Source: C7867-002 sp964646515 (GTDB lineage: Bacteria > Patescibacteriota > Minisyncoccia > Phycocordibacterales > PALSA-1337). Taken from it: a stretch of 33,207 nucleotides of DNA. The notes under the pieces are model-generated. The model saw only the letters and a program-made list of their open reading frames with translations. It searched no databases and was not told where the DNA came from. Where the stretch lies: NCBI GenBank assembly GCA_964646515.1, contig CAZYES010000010.1, positions 1 through 33,207 on the forward strand, in the 5' to 3' direction. Below, piece after piece: positions 7,902 to 15,579 of this stretch (the first letter of the stretch is position 1; the number at the start of each line of letters is the position of its first letter). Made by a program: the position numbers and the translations under genes.

Positions 7902-8399
7902 ATGGATATGACTATTAATCAAAAAAAGTATGAGAACGCTGTACTTTATCTATGCGAGAAGCTAAACGGTGAAGTGCGTGGCAAGAAGAAATTGGCGAAA
8001 TTGCTCTATTTTGCTGACTTTGATTTTTATGAAAAGAATCAGAGATCAATTACTGGTGATGTTTATCGCGCACTTCCAATGGGGCCGTTTCCTACTGCAC
8101 TCGACACGATGACAGAAGCAATGACAAAAAGTAAAGTTATGACAGTCGATCAAGTTGAAGAGCTTGAAGGGTACAATCCGACAGAGGTCTATCGCGCTAT
8201 TGGAAAGCCTGATTTGTCTGTTTTTGATAAAGGTGAAACTGAAATGCTTGATAGGATCGTTGTAAAGTATGGCCATCTCAATGGCAAACAATTGGAAGAA
8301 CTATCTCACGCTGAAGCTCCATATATTGGGACCGAGTCAAAAAAGGAGATTCCTTACGAGCTTGCATTTTACCGTGGCACGGACTTTGGTGATCTATGA
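7902..8399 (+). CDS. Panacea-domain (DUF4065/SocA-like) antitoxin
   Basis: A 165-residue protein whose KKLAKLLYFADFDFYEKN, ITGDVYRALPMGPFPT and C-terminal LSHAEAPYIGT segments match the Panacea (DUF4065) domain. That domain occurs in PanAT toxin-antitoxin systems, where the Panacea protein neutralises very varied toxins, and in the proteolytic adaptor SocA. The start may be at 7902 or 7908. Its TGA stop overlaps the next ATG (ATGA, 8396-8399), the translational coupling usual in such pairs. A strong predicted promoter lies just upstream. Domain call is confident; the antitoxin role is inferred from family and arrangement. Confidence 0.82.
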   Translation: MDMTINQKKYENAVLYLCEKLNGEVRGKKKLAKLLYFADFDFYEKNQRSITGDVYRALPMGPFPTALDTMTEAMTKSKVMTVDQVEELEGYNPTEVYRAIGKPDLSVFDKGETEMLDRIVVKYGHLNGKQLEELSHAEAPYIGTESKKEIPYELAFYRGTDFGDL

Positions 8400-8764
8400 T
8401 TGAATTTTTTTATCACGACGGCATTCAGAAAGAGATTGCCACATTCGAACGGCGGTTTCGTACTATACGAGAAGCTCTCGCAATCTTTGAAAGATTGTGC
8501 AATGCCCAATTTAACCCCATAAAACCTCAGCAAGTTATAGCTCCGGCCAAATTACATCGAATTACTCAAAATGATATCTGGACACTATGGAAGATTGAGC
8601 TTGTGGTTCCGAATGTCGGCCTACGACCCAATCAATATCCCCGAATGTGGTTTGTCGTGAAGGGGGCGAGTATAGCTGTTCTTTGTTTGGCTACTCACAT
8701 TGATATTTACGATGATGAGAAAATGAATAGAGTGGCATTATCTCGGGTTGGTGATTTATTTTAG
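8396..8764 (+). CDS. Putative toxin partner of Panacea protein
   Basis: A 122-residue soluble protein, start fixed by the 4-nt overlap with the Panacea gene. The N-terminal half is helical and charged (EIATFERRFRTIREALAIFERL). The second half alternates beta-type segments: LWKIELVVPNVG, YPRMWFVVKG and IAVLCLATHIDIY, then a DDEKMNRVALSRVGDLF tail. The alternation and the C-terminal 'R..dl' helix recall RelE/HigB-like toxins, but no family motif is clear enough to name one. Its role as the toxin is inferred from position and size. It is followed only 6 bp later by the convergent end of the next gene. Confidence 0.65.
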   Translation: MIEFFYHDGIQKEIATFERRFRTIREALAIFERLCNAQFNPIKPQQVIAPAKLHRITQNDIWTLWKIELVVPNVGLRPNQYPRMWFVVKGASIAVLCLATHIDIYDDEKMNRVALSRVGDLF

Positions 8765-8770
8765 ATAGAC

Positions 8771-9235
8771 TCAAAACCCCAATCTTTCCATGGCATGTTT
8801 CAATAATGGCTCACGATGTTCTGTCTCGGCAATATATCGGAGCAATACTTCACGAACTTTTTCAGGATCTATCTCGTCGATGTAGATAATAATATAGGGC
8901 ATGAATGTCTTTCTCGATTTCAGGATGATTTTTGACGGAAATATGTCATGGGCGATCCAGAATGATTCGAGAGTGAGGAAAGGATAGAGCGTATCGTCAA
9001 CGACGATACCGCGGTCGTTGATTTCATGGTATACGATATTCGGTTCTTTTGATGCATGCAGGACCAATGCGACTGTGGCAACCAAAACAAATATTCCAGT
9101 AATGATATTGCCAAAAATGAAAGCTACTGCACAGAGTGCCAATGAGATTACTCCCACAGACCAATACCAGTCTTGTGTTTTTTTTACATGAAAATGTTCG
9201 GGCGCATTCCAGATGATGAGAGGTTCTGTTGCCAT
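8771..9235 (-). CDS. Conserved two-helix membrane protein, 154 aa
   Basis: Unrecognised beyond its shape. After a ~20-residue polar head, two adjacent membrane helices (about 24-40 and 44-60) form a hairpin. A cytoplasmic or surface domain of ~95 residues follows, rich in aromatic beta strands (IVVDDTLYPFLTLESFWIAH, then KIILKSRKTFMPYIIIYID) and ending in a helix, DPEKVREVLLRYI. This two-helix plus beta-domain plan resembles PH-like (bPH/DUF5673-type) membrane proteins. It is monocistronic, convergent with the toxin pair. No function is assigned. Confidence 0.6.
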   Translation of the reverse strand: MATEPLIIWNAPEHFHVKKTQDWYWSVGVISLALCAVAFIFGNIITGIFVLVATVALVLHASKEPNIVYHEINDRGIVVDDTLYPFLTLESFWIAHDIFPSKIILKSRKTFMPYIIIYIDEIDPEKVREVLLRYIAETEHREPLLKHAMERLGF

Positions 9236-9304
9236 AGGGAAATTATAGCACTAATGGGGTTATTCTATATGTGAATAAAAAGTCGTCTGGTGCCCAGTGC
9301 CTTT

Positions 9305-10135
9305 TTATTGTTGTGATTCCTTGATCTTTAGGTATAAAAGCAAGATAACGGGAGAAGAGATGAAGGAGAAAAATGAAAGAGAATTGATAGCGTCCATTGC
9401 CATAATAGTTGTTTTTGAGATTGCTGAATAAAAGAAGGTAATGTAGCCAAGTATAAAGGTTATTGATAAAAGGACATAGACGGTTAGAGATATTTTTTCT
9501 GTAATTTTCTGGATGCTATTTAATCTTTTGGATAGATTATAAAATATCAGAGTCAGGATGATTGCGATGACTATTGGAATGAACACAAAAATTATTGGCA
9601 GGTGATCACTTATTGCTCGTTCTATGGATAATTCCAAAGGAGTGCCCAGATTATCCCACCCACCCGAAGAGAACGTATTATATGCGAAAGCAAATGTTTC
9701 TAGCATTTGTATAATTAAGAAAATGCAGAAATAAATTATTGAGATCGCTAAAGGCGCAAATAAAATAGATAATTTACCGGCTTTTTTCCTTTCAAGGTCT
9801 ATGGGGTATATAGTTCTGAAGATGAACAGCGATAATAGAAAAAATAGCACAGGCCAGACGATCATTAGTTCGCGTATACTTATTAGATAATATATTCCTG
9901 ACACCGCATAGCTTTTGTAGGTGGCCAGCAAAAGTATTAGTGAACAAATAGTTGATGATACAGGAACGAGAATTTTTCTTTTTGGATAAGCGAAACAGAT
10001 AAAATATATTGATGTAAAAAATAATAAGATAGCGAGAGATAATAAAATATAGCCTGTTTCTTCCGCTTGGTTTACTAAAAAAGATATAGCTAGGGATGAT
10101 ATTAGTAATGTATATCCAAGTTTTTTGTGGCTCAC
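9305..10135 (-). CDS. Hypothetical polytopic membrane protein
   Basis: A 276-residue protein with about eight predicted membrane helices (near residues 8-22, 30-50, 57-74, 88-107, 122-145, 178-198, 216-240 and 247-268) and short polar loops. The longest loop (about 148-175) carries FSSGGWDNLGTPLELSIERA. It has no transporter, enzyme or secretion motif that I recognise. The coding sequence is very AT-rich compared with the flanking repeat elements. It is the last gene before the accessory island, and a chromosomal gene rather than cargo, since it lies outside the 176-bp repeats. No function is assigned. Confidence 0.6.
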   Translation of the reverse strand: MSHKKLGYTLLISSLAISFLVNQAEETGYILLSLAILLFFTSIYFICFAYPKRKILVPVSSTICSLILLLATYKSYAVSGIYYLISIRELMIVWPVLFFLLSLFIFRTIYPIDLERKKAGKLSILFAPLAISIIYFCIFLIIQMLETFAFAYNTFSSGGWDNLGTPLELSIERAISDHLPIIFVFIPIVIAIILTLIFYNLSKRLNSIQKITEKISLTVYVLLSITFILGYITFFYSAISKTTIMAMDAINSLSFFSFISSPVILLLYLKIKESQQ

Positions 10136-10302
10136 GTTATTGTTATCCAGTTCTGGTAATATGCGAATTATAGCATGATGAAAAAGTAGTGAATAGGTTC
10201 AGATACATATGGCACTCATTAATTAAATTGGCGCACGACTCTTTAAATTAAAGGACACACTATATGTGTCTGAATTTATTCAAGACAGCGAAGCCCGCCT
10301 AC

Positions 10303-10336
10303 GCTCCTTCGGAGCTACGGCGAGGCGAAGGCGGAC
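10303..10336. repeat. GC-rich palindromic block flanking island left end
   Basis: CCGCCT...AGGCGG enclose an inner GCTCC-TTC-GGAGC hairpin, directly abutting and slightly overlapping the left 176-bp repeat. The preceding stretch 10136-10302 is AT-rich and non-coding, with one small hairpin GACACA-CTATA-TGTGTC near 10254. The block contrasts sharply in base composition with its AT-rich surroundings. Confidence 0.45.
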
Positions 10337-10506
10337 GGGGTGAGATTCGCCCTCGGCTCTCGCTCGCTACCCGCTCGCTCGGCCTGGGCACCGCCTCGCG
10401 GCTCGGCCTCGCTAGGCCTCGCACGCTCCGGCGTTCGAATCTCACCTCTTCTCGCAATGATGCTTCACTCGGATGCCGTTTAGGCATCCTCGTGAATCAT
10501 TGCGGA
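10331..10506 (-). mobile_element. R element copy A (left boundary of island)
   Basis: Identical to the copy at 17024. Read on the minus strand it begins with a long imperfect hairpin (apex GGATGCC-TAAAC-GGCATCC), then a segment complementary to the tail, the core AACGCCGGAGCG, the CCGC-GAG-GCGG hairpin and AGCGGGTAGCGA. It ends in the tRNA-Ser 3' tail at 10331-10349 (GCGGACGGGGTGAGATTCG on the plus strand). No tRNA gene adjoins this copy. Apparent reading frames through it are by-products of its GC-rich composition. Confidence 0.8.
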
Positions 10507-10564
10507 GAGTGTGGGACGATGTCCGAATAGCCTTATCTAATTAATTGGTCGCTTTTTCAAGCAT

Positions 10565-12286
10565 TTAAGACTTCTCCGTGATTTTGCGTATTACTGAGCC
10601 GAGTTCAGCCAAATCCTTTGAACTTAGGTCACCATTAGTGCTTTTTGGTGCTTTATTCAATAACTCCTGTAATTTACGATACAACGGGTGTTTACTGAAT
10701 CTTTCAGCGAATCTCTTGTCTTTCATGCGATACGCTTCCCAACCTACATGACGATCGACAATTTCCGCAATCTTTTCTGGTGATTTGAATGGATCCGCTA
10801 TCGTGTATTTCTTATCAGCTTCATCCGGGTGCGTAAAATAATGATATTGCTTTCCAATATCCCACATTGCCCATGTCTTACTTCCTAGATAAGGGCTTCC
10901 GGATACACCCAACTTATTTAAAATATTTTTTGCTTCAGCGACCATATGGGAGGCGGTTCCCTCAACCTGTTCTTTTGGATTAGTAGCCAGGACTTCTTGC
11001 AGTGCATCTGCGTATTTCAGGCCGGACTTCTCAGGGTTCATTACATACTCCATCATTGATCGTTTTTCGTCCGCAGAAACATCCATATCCTGATATGCTA
11101 AATATTTCGACACAATATCTTCCTGGGACAACGACTCTTCAACTCTTTTAGGCTTCTCAACTTCTACAATTTTCTCAATAACAGGTGCCTCGACAACAGC
11201 CTCGGTAGTAACCGGATTCTCTGCCACAGCTTCAGGTTTCGTTGTCTCCGGTGGATTTAATATATCCCGTATCTCTTTATAGTGTTCTTGATAAGCCCCT
11301 GCTTTCTCTGGATACTTGGTAACAAACGCTTTCCATTGCTCATTTCGAACTGCATTAGCTACAGAACTATAGTGGTCTCCAAAATTTTCATGAATACTCG
11401 TATCGGCGGTTATACGTTGTTGTGTTTCTGCTTTTATCTTTTCTTGCAAGGATCTCAATTCTGGATCGTCATCCCATGGATTTTTGTAGACCTCTTCCTC
11501 ACCCTTCATGATAAATTTCTTATCCCCAAATTCTCTAACCGTAGGTTCGCCACCAGGCTGATTATCTTGAGAGGTTCCTGCAATAGGTGCTTCATTTTCA
11601 TGCGCAGATTCTCCATTCAATGATCGACGAATTTCCTCTATTCGGGCTTTATCCTTCTCAGCTTGTTTGCTTTTTTCTAGATTTTCCCAATATTGTTTCC
11701 TTTTTTCTTCCTCAGCAATTGCTTTCGCAATGTATTCATTTTTCGAAGCATAAGCTGCTGCTTTTTCAGGGTATTCTGATACAAACTTTCCCCAATGAGC
11801 AATGCTTACTAATTCTTCCTCACGATCTCTAAGTCGACGTTTATCGCCTAGACTATCAATGGAGCCAAATGATGTATCACTTTTTTGATTTGTTACTTTT
11901 GTAACTTGCCTTTCGGTTTCCGAATAAGCTGGGTCCCTTGACGGTGATTCATAGACCCTGGTTTTTTCTCTTCCTTCGTATACACCAAAATCTTTTTGAT
12001 ACCTCTCAGAAAATTCCCTTTTTGCAGAATTAGTCACCCCTTCTATTTGTGCAGGTCCGACTAGTTGACTAGGAGATACATCATGGCCTTCTTTATCTAC
12101 AATGCCCCCTTTTTCATTCCAAGAATAACCGTGTCGTCCCATATAACCAGATGTATCAGATCTTATGCTATCTTTGCTAGCTTCTTGAAAAAGCTCTTTA
12201 AATCTAGGGTCGTTGTCAAGAAAATCAGCAGGTGGCTGTGGGACCATTTCATTTTTTTGAGAATTGGTATCAGGCATTTTTTCCAT
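10565..12286 (-). CDS. Island cargo protein, 573 aa, internally repeated
   Basis: Unrecognised. It is strongly hydrophilic, with no signal peptide or membrane helix. Two segments about 150 residues apart are similar: AHWGKFVSEYPEKAAAYASK near 164 and EQWKAFVTKYPEKAGAYQEH near 314, each followed by an I..I helix. They point to a duplicated helical module. Between them lie Glu/Lys-rich coiled-coil-like stretches, then a low-complexity Pro/Glu/Val linker (about 348-385), then a C-terminal region with aromatic motifs (SKTWAMWDIGKQYHYFTHPDEADKKYTI). It could be a structural or surface protein of the island, but nothing fixes a function. It diverges from the next gene, with 19 bp between the starts. 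Confidence 0.6.
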   Translation of the reverse strand: MEKMPDTNSQKNEMVPQPPADFLDNDPRFKELFQEASKDSIRSDTSGYMGRHGYSWNEKGGIVDKEGHDVSPSQLVGPAQIEGVTNSAKREFSERYQKDFGVYEGREKTRVYESPSRDPAYSETERQVTKVTNQKSDTSFGSIDSLGDKRRLRDREEELVSIAHWGKFVSEYPEKAAAYASKNEYIAKAIAEEEKRKQYWENLEKSKQAEKDKARIEEIRRSLNGESAHENEAPIAGTSQDNQPGGEPTVREFGDKKFIMKGEEEVYKNPWDDDPELRSLQEKIKAETQQRITADTSIHENFGDHYSSVANAVRNEQWKAFVTKYPEKAGAYQEHYKEIRDILNPPETTKPEAVAENPVTTEAVVEAPVIEKIVEVEKPKRVEESLSQEDIVSKYLAYQDMDVSADEKRSMMEYVMNPEKSGLKYADALQEVLATNPKEQVEGTASHMVAEAKNILNKLGVSGSPYLGSKTWAMWDIGKQYHYFTHPDEADKKYTIADPFKSPEKIAEIVDRHVGWEAYRMKDKRFAERFSKHPLYRKLQELLNKAPKSTNGDLSSKDLAELGSVIRKITEKS

Positions 12287-12305
12287 ACTATGTTAAAATA
12301 ATACC

Positions 12306-12689
12306 ATGAAATTCAAAGATATAAAAACGGCTGATGAGTACAAAGATCTGGTCGAGAAGTATTCATGGCTAGTTGATTCAGAGTTAAAAAAGGTTGAACA
12401 AAATATTAGGGAACATCCGGCCAATCTCGATGTTAATATTGAGTCGTTGCCCAAATTGATCTCGCTTGTGAATGTAATAGGATATTTGAGGGGACAAGGT
12501 AACGCATTTATTGAAGTCAGGCCAGACGGTGTCGCTGAATTTCAACGAGAACTATATGATAACGAAGACGCATTTGAGGGTCGACTTCGCGAAATCATCA
12601 AGGCTATATGTGTAGATACAATATACTTAGAGAAATACAAAGCTGTACTTGATAGGTATTTCCTAAAGGCTCGACTACCAAATCAGTAG
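12306..12689 (+). CDS. Hypothetical protein, 127 aa (island cargo)
   Basis: A small soluble, mostly helical protein: KFKDIKTADEYKDLVEKYSW at the start, then LPKLISLVNVIGYLRGQGNAF, and a basic C-terminus YLEKYKAVLDRYFLKARLP. No family is recognised. A TAAAAT box lies exactly 6 nt before the ATG, matching the leaderless pattern of chromosomal genes here, which makes it credible as an expressed gene. The next gene follows after 26 bp in the same direction, so the two probably form a transcription unit. Confidence 0.55.
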   Translation: MKFKDIKTADEYKDLVEKYSWLVDSELKKVEQNIREHPANLDVNIESLPKLISLVNVIGYLRGQGNAFIEVRPDGVAEFQRELYDNEDAFEGRLREIIKAICVDTIYLEKYKAVLDRYFLKARLPNQ

Positions 12690-12715
12690 AATTATTAAAA
12701 TAATTTATAAATAAA

Positions 12716-13060
12716 ATGGACATACAAAAACAAGTTAGAGAACAAAGTGGAGAGAATTGGGATTATGTTTACCCATGTTATCCCGAGGGTGCTTACAAGG
12801 TCGAAAAAGATAAGAAGCAAGGTGTATATTCCCTAACTGAAAAGAAACTAATCGTCCCGGTTGAGTTCGAGATGATCCAAGAGCTAATAAGTACAGAATA
12901 TGTCAAAGAAAAAAATCCTTGGATGGATGGAAAATATAGAGTCAAAAAAGATGGCAAGACCGGTATCTTTTTTCCGGAAACCCAGACGATAAAATGGGAA
13001 GTGGCACCGTTCCAGCTTTCGGATGAAGATTATGCTGAATTGAAGAAGGTGTCGAAATAG
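12716..13060 (+). CDS. WG-repeat-like small protein (island cargo)
   Basis: 114 residues with two copies of a pattern resembling WG repeats: 'YKVEKDKKQGVYSLTEKKLI' followed by PVEFEMIQEL, and YRVKKDGKTGIFFPETQTIK. Each has a basic strand, a Gly turn, an aromatic strand and an acidic or polar turn. WG/KWG repeats build beta structures that usually mediate binding, but two repeats are too few for a full propeller. No enzyme motif. It is co-oriented with and close behind the 127-residue gene. It faces the following gene tail to tail with 8 bp between their ends. Confidence 0.55.
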   Translation: MDIQKQVREQSGENWDYVYPCYPEGAYKVEKDKKQGVYSLTEKKLIVPVEFEMIQELISTEYVKEKNPWMDGKYRVKKDGKTGIFFPETQTIKWEVAPFQLSDEDYAELKKVSK

Positions 13061-13068
13061 CAAATCAT

Positions 13069-13674
13069 TTAGCTGTTCACAAAATCCGTAACTGATTTCA
13101 CAAAATTCTCGGCATCGTCTTTATGTATCACATCAGTGATCAAATAAGGAGCTTGTTCTAACAACAGTCTATAGCTGTTTTTCAAATACTCAATCTCTTC
13201 TTGATAATGGGCTTTGGAAAGTCTCATTGGAAAAAATATATTCAGAAAACCTAGCATTTTTTCTTGTTCTTTATTATCCATCAGTTGATCATTGCCGGAC
13301 ACAAAAGCTTCTATTGCAGTTTTCGGAAACCCCATCAGTTCACCGTATCTCTGCGCGTCAACGTTTTCTACAGCTTTAGCTTCCTGTGCCAAGTCAGAAT
13401 CTTTGGAGACATAGAAGCTTCTTATCCTGTTGTCATCTCTGTGTGGGATGATAGTAAAACCTTTTTCTTTTAGTTCCTTAATAACTTTATCACCGTCTTC
13501 ATCACCAAGAGAAATCGTGCAATCTGCGACTAATCTCAAACCATTCATGAGCTGAAGCATTTCCGCTTGCGACTTGGCTGGAAGCGATCGTATAATCGAT
13601 AGTACTTCTTGCTCATTTGATTGTGGAGGTTTTTCCATAGACTTACTTACAATATTACCTTTTCCTTTATGCAC
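13069..13674 (-). CDS. Hypothetical protein, 201 aa (island cargo)
   Basis: Unrecognised soluble protein. The first 189 residues may be the real product if translation starts at the internal Met before EKPPQSNEQEV (position 13638). A helical head (VLSIIRSLPAKSQAEMLQLMNG) is followed by an alpha/beta segment with GDEDGDKVIKELKEKGFTIIP, then a long helical tail. No catalytic motif, no membrane segment. It is convergent with the WG-like gene, and its 5' end abuts the large palindrome at 13677, so its promoter may lie within that structure. Confidence 0.55.
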   Translation of the reverse strand: MHKGKGNIVSKSMEKPPQSNEQEVLSIIRSLPAKSQAEMLQLMNGLRLVADCTISLGDEDGDKVIKELKEKGFTIIPHRDDNRIRSFYVSKDSDLAQEAKAVENVDAQRYGELMGFPKTAIEAFVSGNDQLMDNKEQEKMLGFLNIFFPMRLSKAHYQEEIEYLKNSYRLLLEQAPYLITDVIHKDDAENFVKSVTDFVNS

Positions 13675-13676
13675 TG

Positions 13677-14028
13677 CAAAGTATTAGCACGGTATTCGCC
13701 ACCTGCGCCTACAGCACTTTCGGAAAGTGATGCGCGTGCCGCTTGTAGATGAGGGCATGTCTACCTCAGCCCGTCACCACGGAATCTATTCGCGACTAGC
13801 TCCTGTTGGTCTGTCGGGAGCGGCCGACTGTCTGTGTGTTACAGACTGTCGGGTAAGCGGAGACAGGCGAACAGGAGCGTAAGTCGCGCCACAAACCCTG
13901 TTAGGGCTGAGGTGGGCATGCCCGTCCATCTACTACCACGCACCCTCGCCAAGCGGCCGCGCATGACTTTCCTGCGATTGAAAGTGCTGTTGGGGCGGGT
14001 GGCGCCACTATCCACCGTCTTAACTTGC
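13677..14028. other. ~350-nt nested imperfect palindrome (candidate origin or structured RNA)
   Basis: One continuous arm-to-arm fold covers this gene-free stretch. From the outside inwards: GCAA and ACGGT pair with ACCGT and TTGC; GCCACC..GC.CC.ACAGCACTTTC with GAAAGTGCTGT.GG.GC.GGTGGC; GCGTG with CACGC; GTAGATG with CATCTAC; GGGCATG...ACCTCAGCCC with GGGCTGAGGT...CATGCCC (20 positions, the mismatches being G-T pairs); GCGACT with AGTCGC; CTCCTGTT with AACAGGAG. The apex is CCGACTGTCTGT-GTGTT-ACAGACTGTCGG (13824-13852). The G-T pairs favour a folded RNA or single strand over a cruciform. Next to an HUH Rep it could be a replication origin; a structured RNA is the alternative. Reading frames inside it are mirror images of the pairing, not genes. 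Confidence 0.65.
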
Positions 14029-14040
14029 GCTGAAACCAGA

Positions 14041-14220
14041 CAGGTATACAATTACTGGCAGGTACAGAAAGTTCTCCGAAATTTGTAACTGCACACCACA
14101 CACTCGTGGTGTCTAGATCTGTGTAACAGGCTCGGTTCGCCACTTGATTACAGCTAGAAAAGAAATCTACTAACCCTCTAACAATGGGTTATTTGCATTT
14201 CATTTCGTAGCTGTTTTTTG
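14041..14220. other. Non-coding spacer with small hairpins before the rep unit
   Basis: No gene is seen here. It holds CACCAC-ACACTC-GTGGTG (14093-14110) and AACCC-TCTAACAAT-GGGTT, then a T-run at 14213. The second hairpin ends well before the T-run, so it is a weak terminator candidate at best. Together with the large palindrome it makes a 560-bp control region in front of the rep genes. Confidence 0.35.
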
Positions 14221-14236
14221 TACCCGAAATCGGGTA
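14221..14236. promoter_or_regulatory. Perfect 16-nt palindrome at the rep-unit start codon
   Basis: TACCCGA-AA-TCGGGTA, whose last base is the A of the ATG at 14236. It could be an operator by which a product of the unit represses itself, or the Rep nicking hairpin; nothing in the sequence decides between them. Confidence 0.45.
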
Positions 14237-14394
14237 TGAACGAGTCAAGTGTCTACACTAAAAAATTAATAGACAAAATCACCGCTTACTACAAAAAGCG
14301 GGGTGTTTCTATTACGCCGGAACAAGCTGAAGAATATCTGAATTCTCTGGCTGATCTTTACGAGTCGTTCATTGAGTTTGCAAAGAAGCCATGA
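14236..14394 (+). CDS. Small protein coupled to Rep, 52 aa
   Basis: A 52-residue helical protein: an N-terminal basic helix (KKLIDKITAYYKKRG), the turn VSITPEQ, then an amphipathic helix AEEYLNSLADLYESFIEFAK. The TGA stop overlaps the Rep ATG in ATGA (14391-14394), so the two are translated as a coupled pair. The size and the helix-turn-helix-like layout would suit a small copy-control or accessory DNA-binding protein, but this is inference; no family is recognised with confidence. The start lies on the palindrome described at 14221. Confidence 0.6.
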   Translation: MNESSVYTKKLIDKITAYYKKRGVSITPEQAEEYLNSLADLYESFIEFAKKP

Positions 14395-15449
14395 GTACCG
14401 GAAGCAACACAACTCATTTTCTGGTGCACAAAAGCGGTGAGCTGGAGCCAGTAGCTCCAACTGACATCCGGATCAGTCGCTGGGACTGGGAAAAGCAGGA
14501 ATACAACTACATGTCCGCATTGTCAGTGAAGATCTACGACAAGGACTTGAAAGTCTCCGATTCATATCAAGTGCCGCGGCACATTGAAAAGAAAAGCAGA
14601 AAGCGCGGTGTCATCAAAAAGTATTCCTTTGGAGCCAGCCGTCGCTGTAAATTCTTCATGCGTAATACCGGGCACTTGATGAAAGTGATGATCACTCTCA
14701 CATATCCGAAGGATTACCCGATGGACGGCACGATGGTTAAAGCTCATCTCCACAAATTCCTACTCTGGCTTACATATCACGATTACAAATATATCTGGGT
14801 CTTGGAATTCCAAGAGAGAGGCGCTCCGCATTTCCATATTCTCGTTGACAAAGAAATTCCTCATCAGAAAGTGGCTCACTCCTGGTATCGGATAGTCGGG
14901 TCGAATGACGAAAAGCATTTGAAGGCCAGCACTGAAGTGAGAGCCATCCGGGCCAAGGATTCAATAGGTTACTACCTCACCACTTACATGGAAAAAGCCA
15001 AACAGAAATCAGTGCCTCCGGAATATGAAAAGGTCGGTCGATTCTGGGGAAGCTCAGAGGGATTACTACAGGAAAAGAAAATGAAAATATATGGCAAACG
15101 TGAGGATATTTACAAGCTGAAAAAGTCACTACGAATAGTCCGCCGATACGATCAATCACAGAAGAAGCAATGGGAGAAAAGAGCTAGAGCCAAAGGTAAA
15201 AAGAGAAACAAATTCAAGAAGTATTACAACAAAAATTACTCATTACACATCATTAACAGCGACAAAATGAAAGAAGAATTAGACAGACACAATATCGAAC
15301 TGTTCCCATACACTCTGGCGGTTACACCGCCCGTCCCCGATTCGCGTGAGCGGCGGGGCGGGCGTGTCCGTGAAGATACTCCGGTCACAAAGGAAATCAA
15401 GTTCCCTGAAACCTATGAAGACTGGCTAGATCGCAAAGGTCTGTATTGA
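14391..15449 (+). CDS. HUH-superfamily replication initiator (Rep)
   Basis: A 352-residue protein with the three rolling-circle Rep motifs in order: MKVMITLTYP (97-106), the metal-binding HUH-type GAPHFHILVD (145-153, His147 and His149), and SIGYYLTTYMEKAKQK (191-206) with candidate nicking tyrosines 194, 195 and 199 and a following Lys. Such proteins nick one strand at an origin, stay bound through a phosphotyrosine, and drive rolling-circle replication of plasmids or filamentous-phage-like elements. A basic tail (about 255-280) could bind DNA. No phage morphogenesis gene is seen nearby, which favours a plasmid. The 3' part contains a GC-rich inverted repeat (15327-15365) that is translated in frame. 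No helicase domain is present. Confidence 0.82.
   Translation: MSTGSNTTHFLVHKSGELEPVAPTDIRISRWDWEKQEYNYMSALSVKIYDKDLKVSDSYQVPRHIEKKSRKRGVIKKYSFGASRRCKFFMRNTGHLMKVMITLTYPKDYPMDGTMVKAHLHKFLLWLTYHDYKYIWVLEFQERGAPHFHILVDKEIPHQKVAHSWYRIVGSNDEKHLKASTEVRAIRAKDSIGYYLTTYMEKAKQKSVPPEYEKVGRFWGSSEGLLQEKKMKIYGKREDIYKLKKSLRIVRRYDQSQKKQWEKRARAKGKKRNKFKKYYNKNYSLHIINSDKMKEELDRHNIELFPYTLAVTPPVPDSRERRGGRVREDTPVTKEIKFPETYEDWLDRKGLY
15327..15365. repeat. GC-rich inverted repeat inside rep
   Basis: CCGCCCGTCCCCG and CGGGGCGGGCG flank a 14-nt GC-rich loop within otherwise AT-rich coding sequence. It is read through in frame as PPVPDSRERRGGRVRE. This looks like a palindromic insertion tolerated in a flexible part of the Rep C-terminus. 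Confidence 0.45.
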
Positions 15450-15579
15450 GTCCCTTGGTTTATCTATACAGTCATATCAGAAGAAAGTAACAACGAGAAA
15501 ATCATCAAAAAGCATTCAAAAGTTATCACCAATTTATCAACCATTTGCCTAATCAGAAACTAAGCGTAAAATTCTCACC

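Noticed and set aside
10264..10530. Arg/Ser-rich frames over the left 176-bp repeat, duplicated over 16932-17180
   Set aside because: Same sequence by DNA duplication; the frames overlap a tRNA tail and hairpins, and their ends differ with the flank.
13677..14028. RNase P RNA, suggested by an AGGAAAGTC on the minus strand
   Set aside because: The other universally conserved RNase P blocks are missing, and the long symmetric arms do not fit its fold.
13834..14143. Overlapping frames on both strands in the large palindrome
   Set aside because: Both-strand openness is a by-product of the inverted repeats; no start signal or family pattern.
14391..15449. Filamentous prophage as the source of the Rep
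   Set aside because: No Zot-like ATPase, coat or adsorption proteins in the island; a plasmid-like element is the simpler reading.
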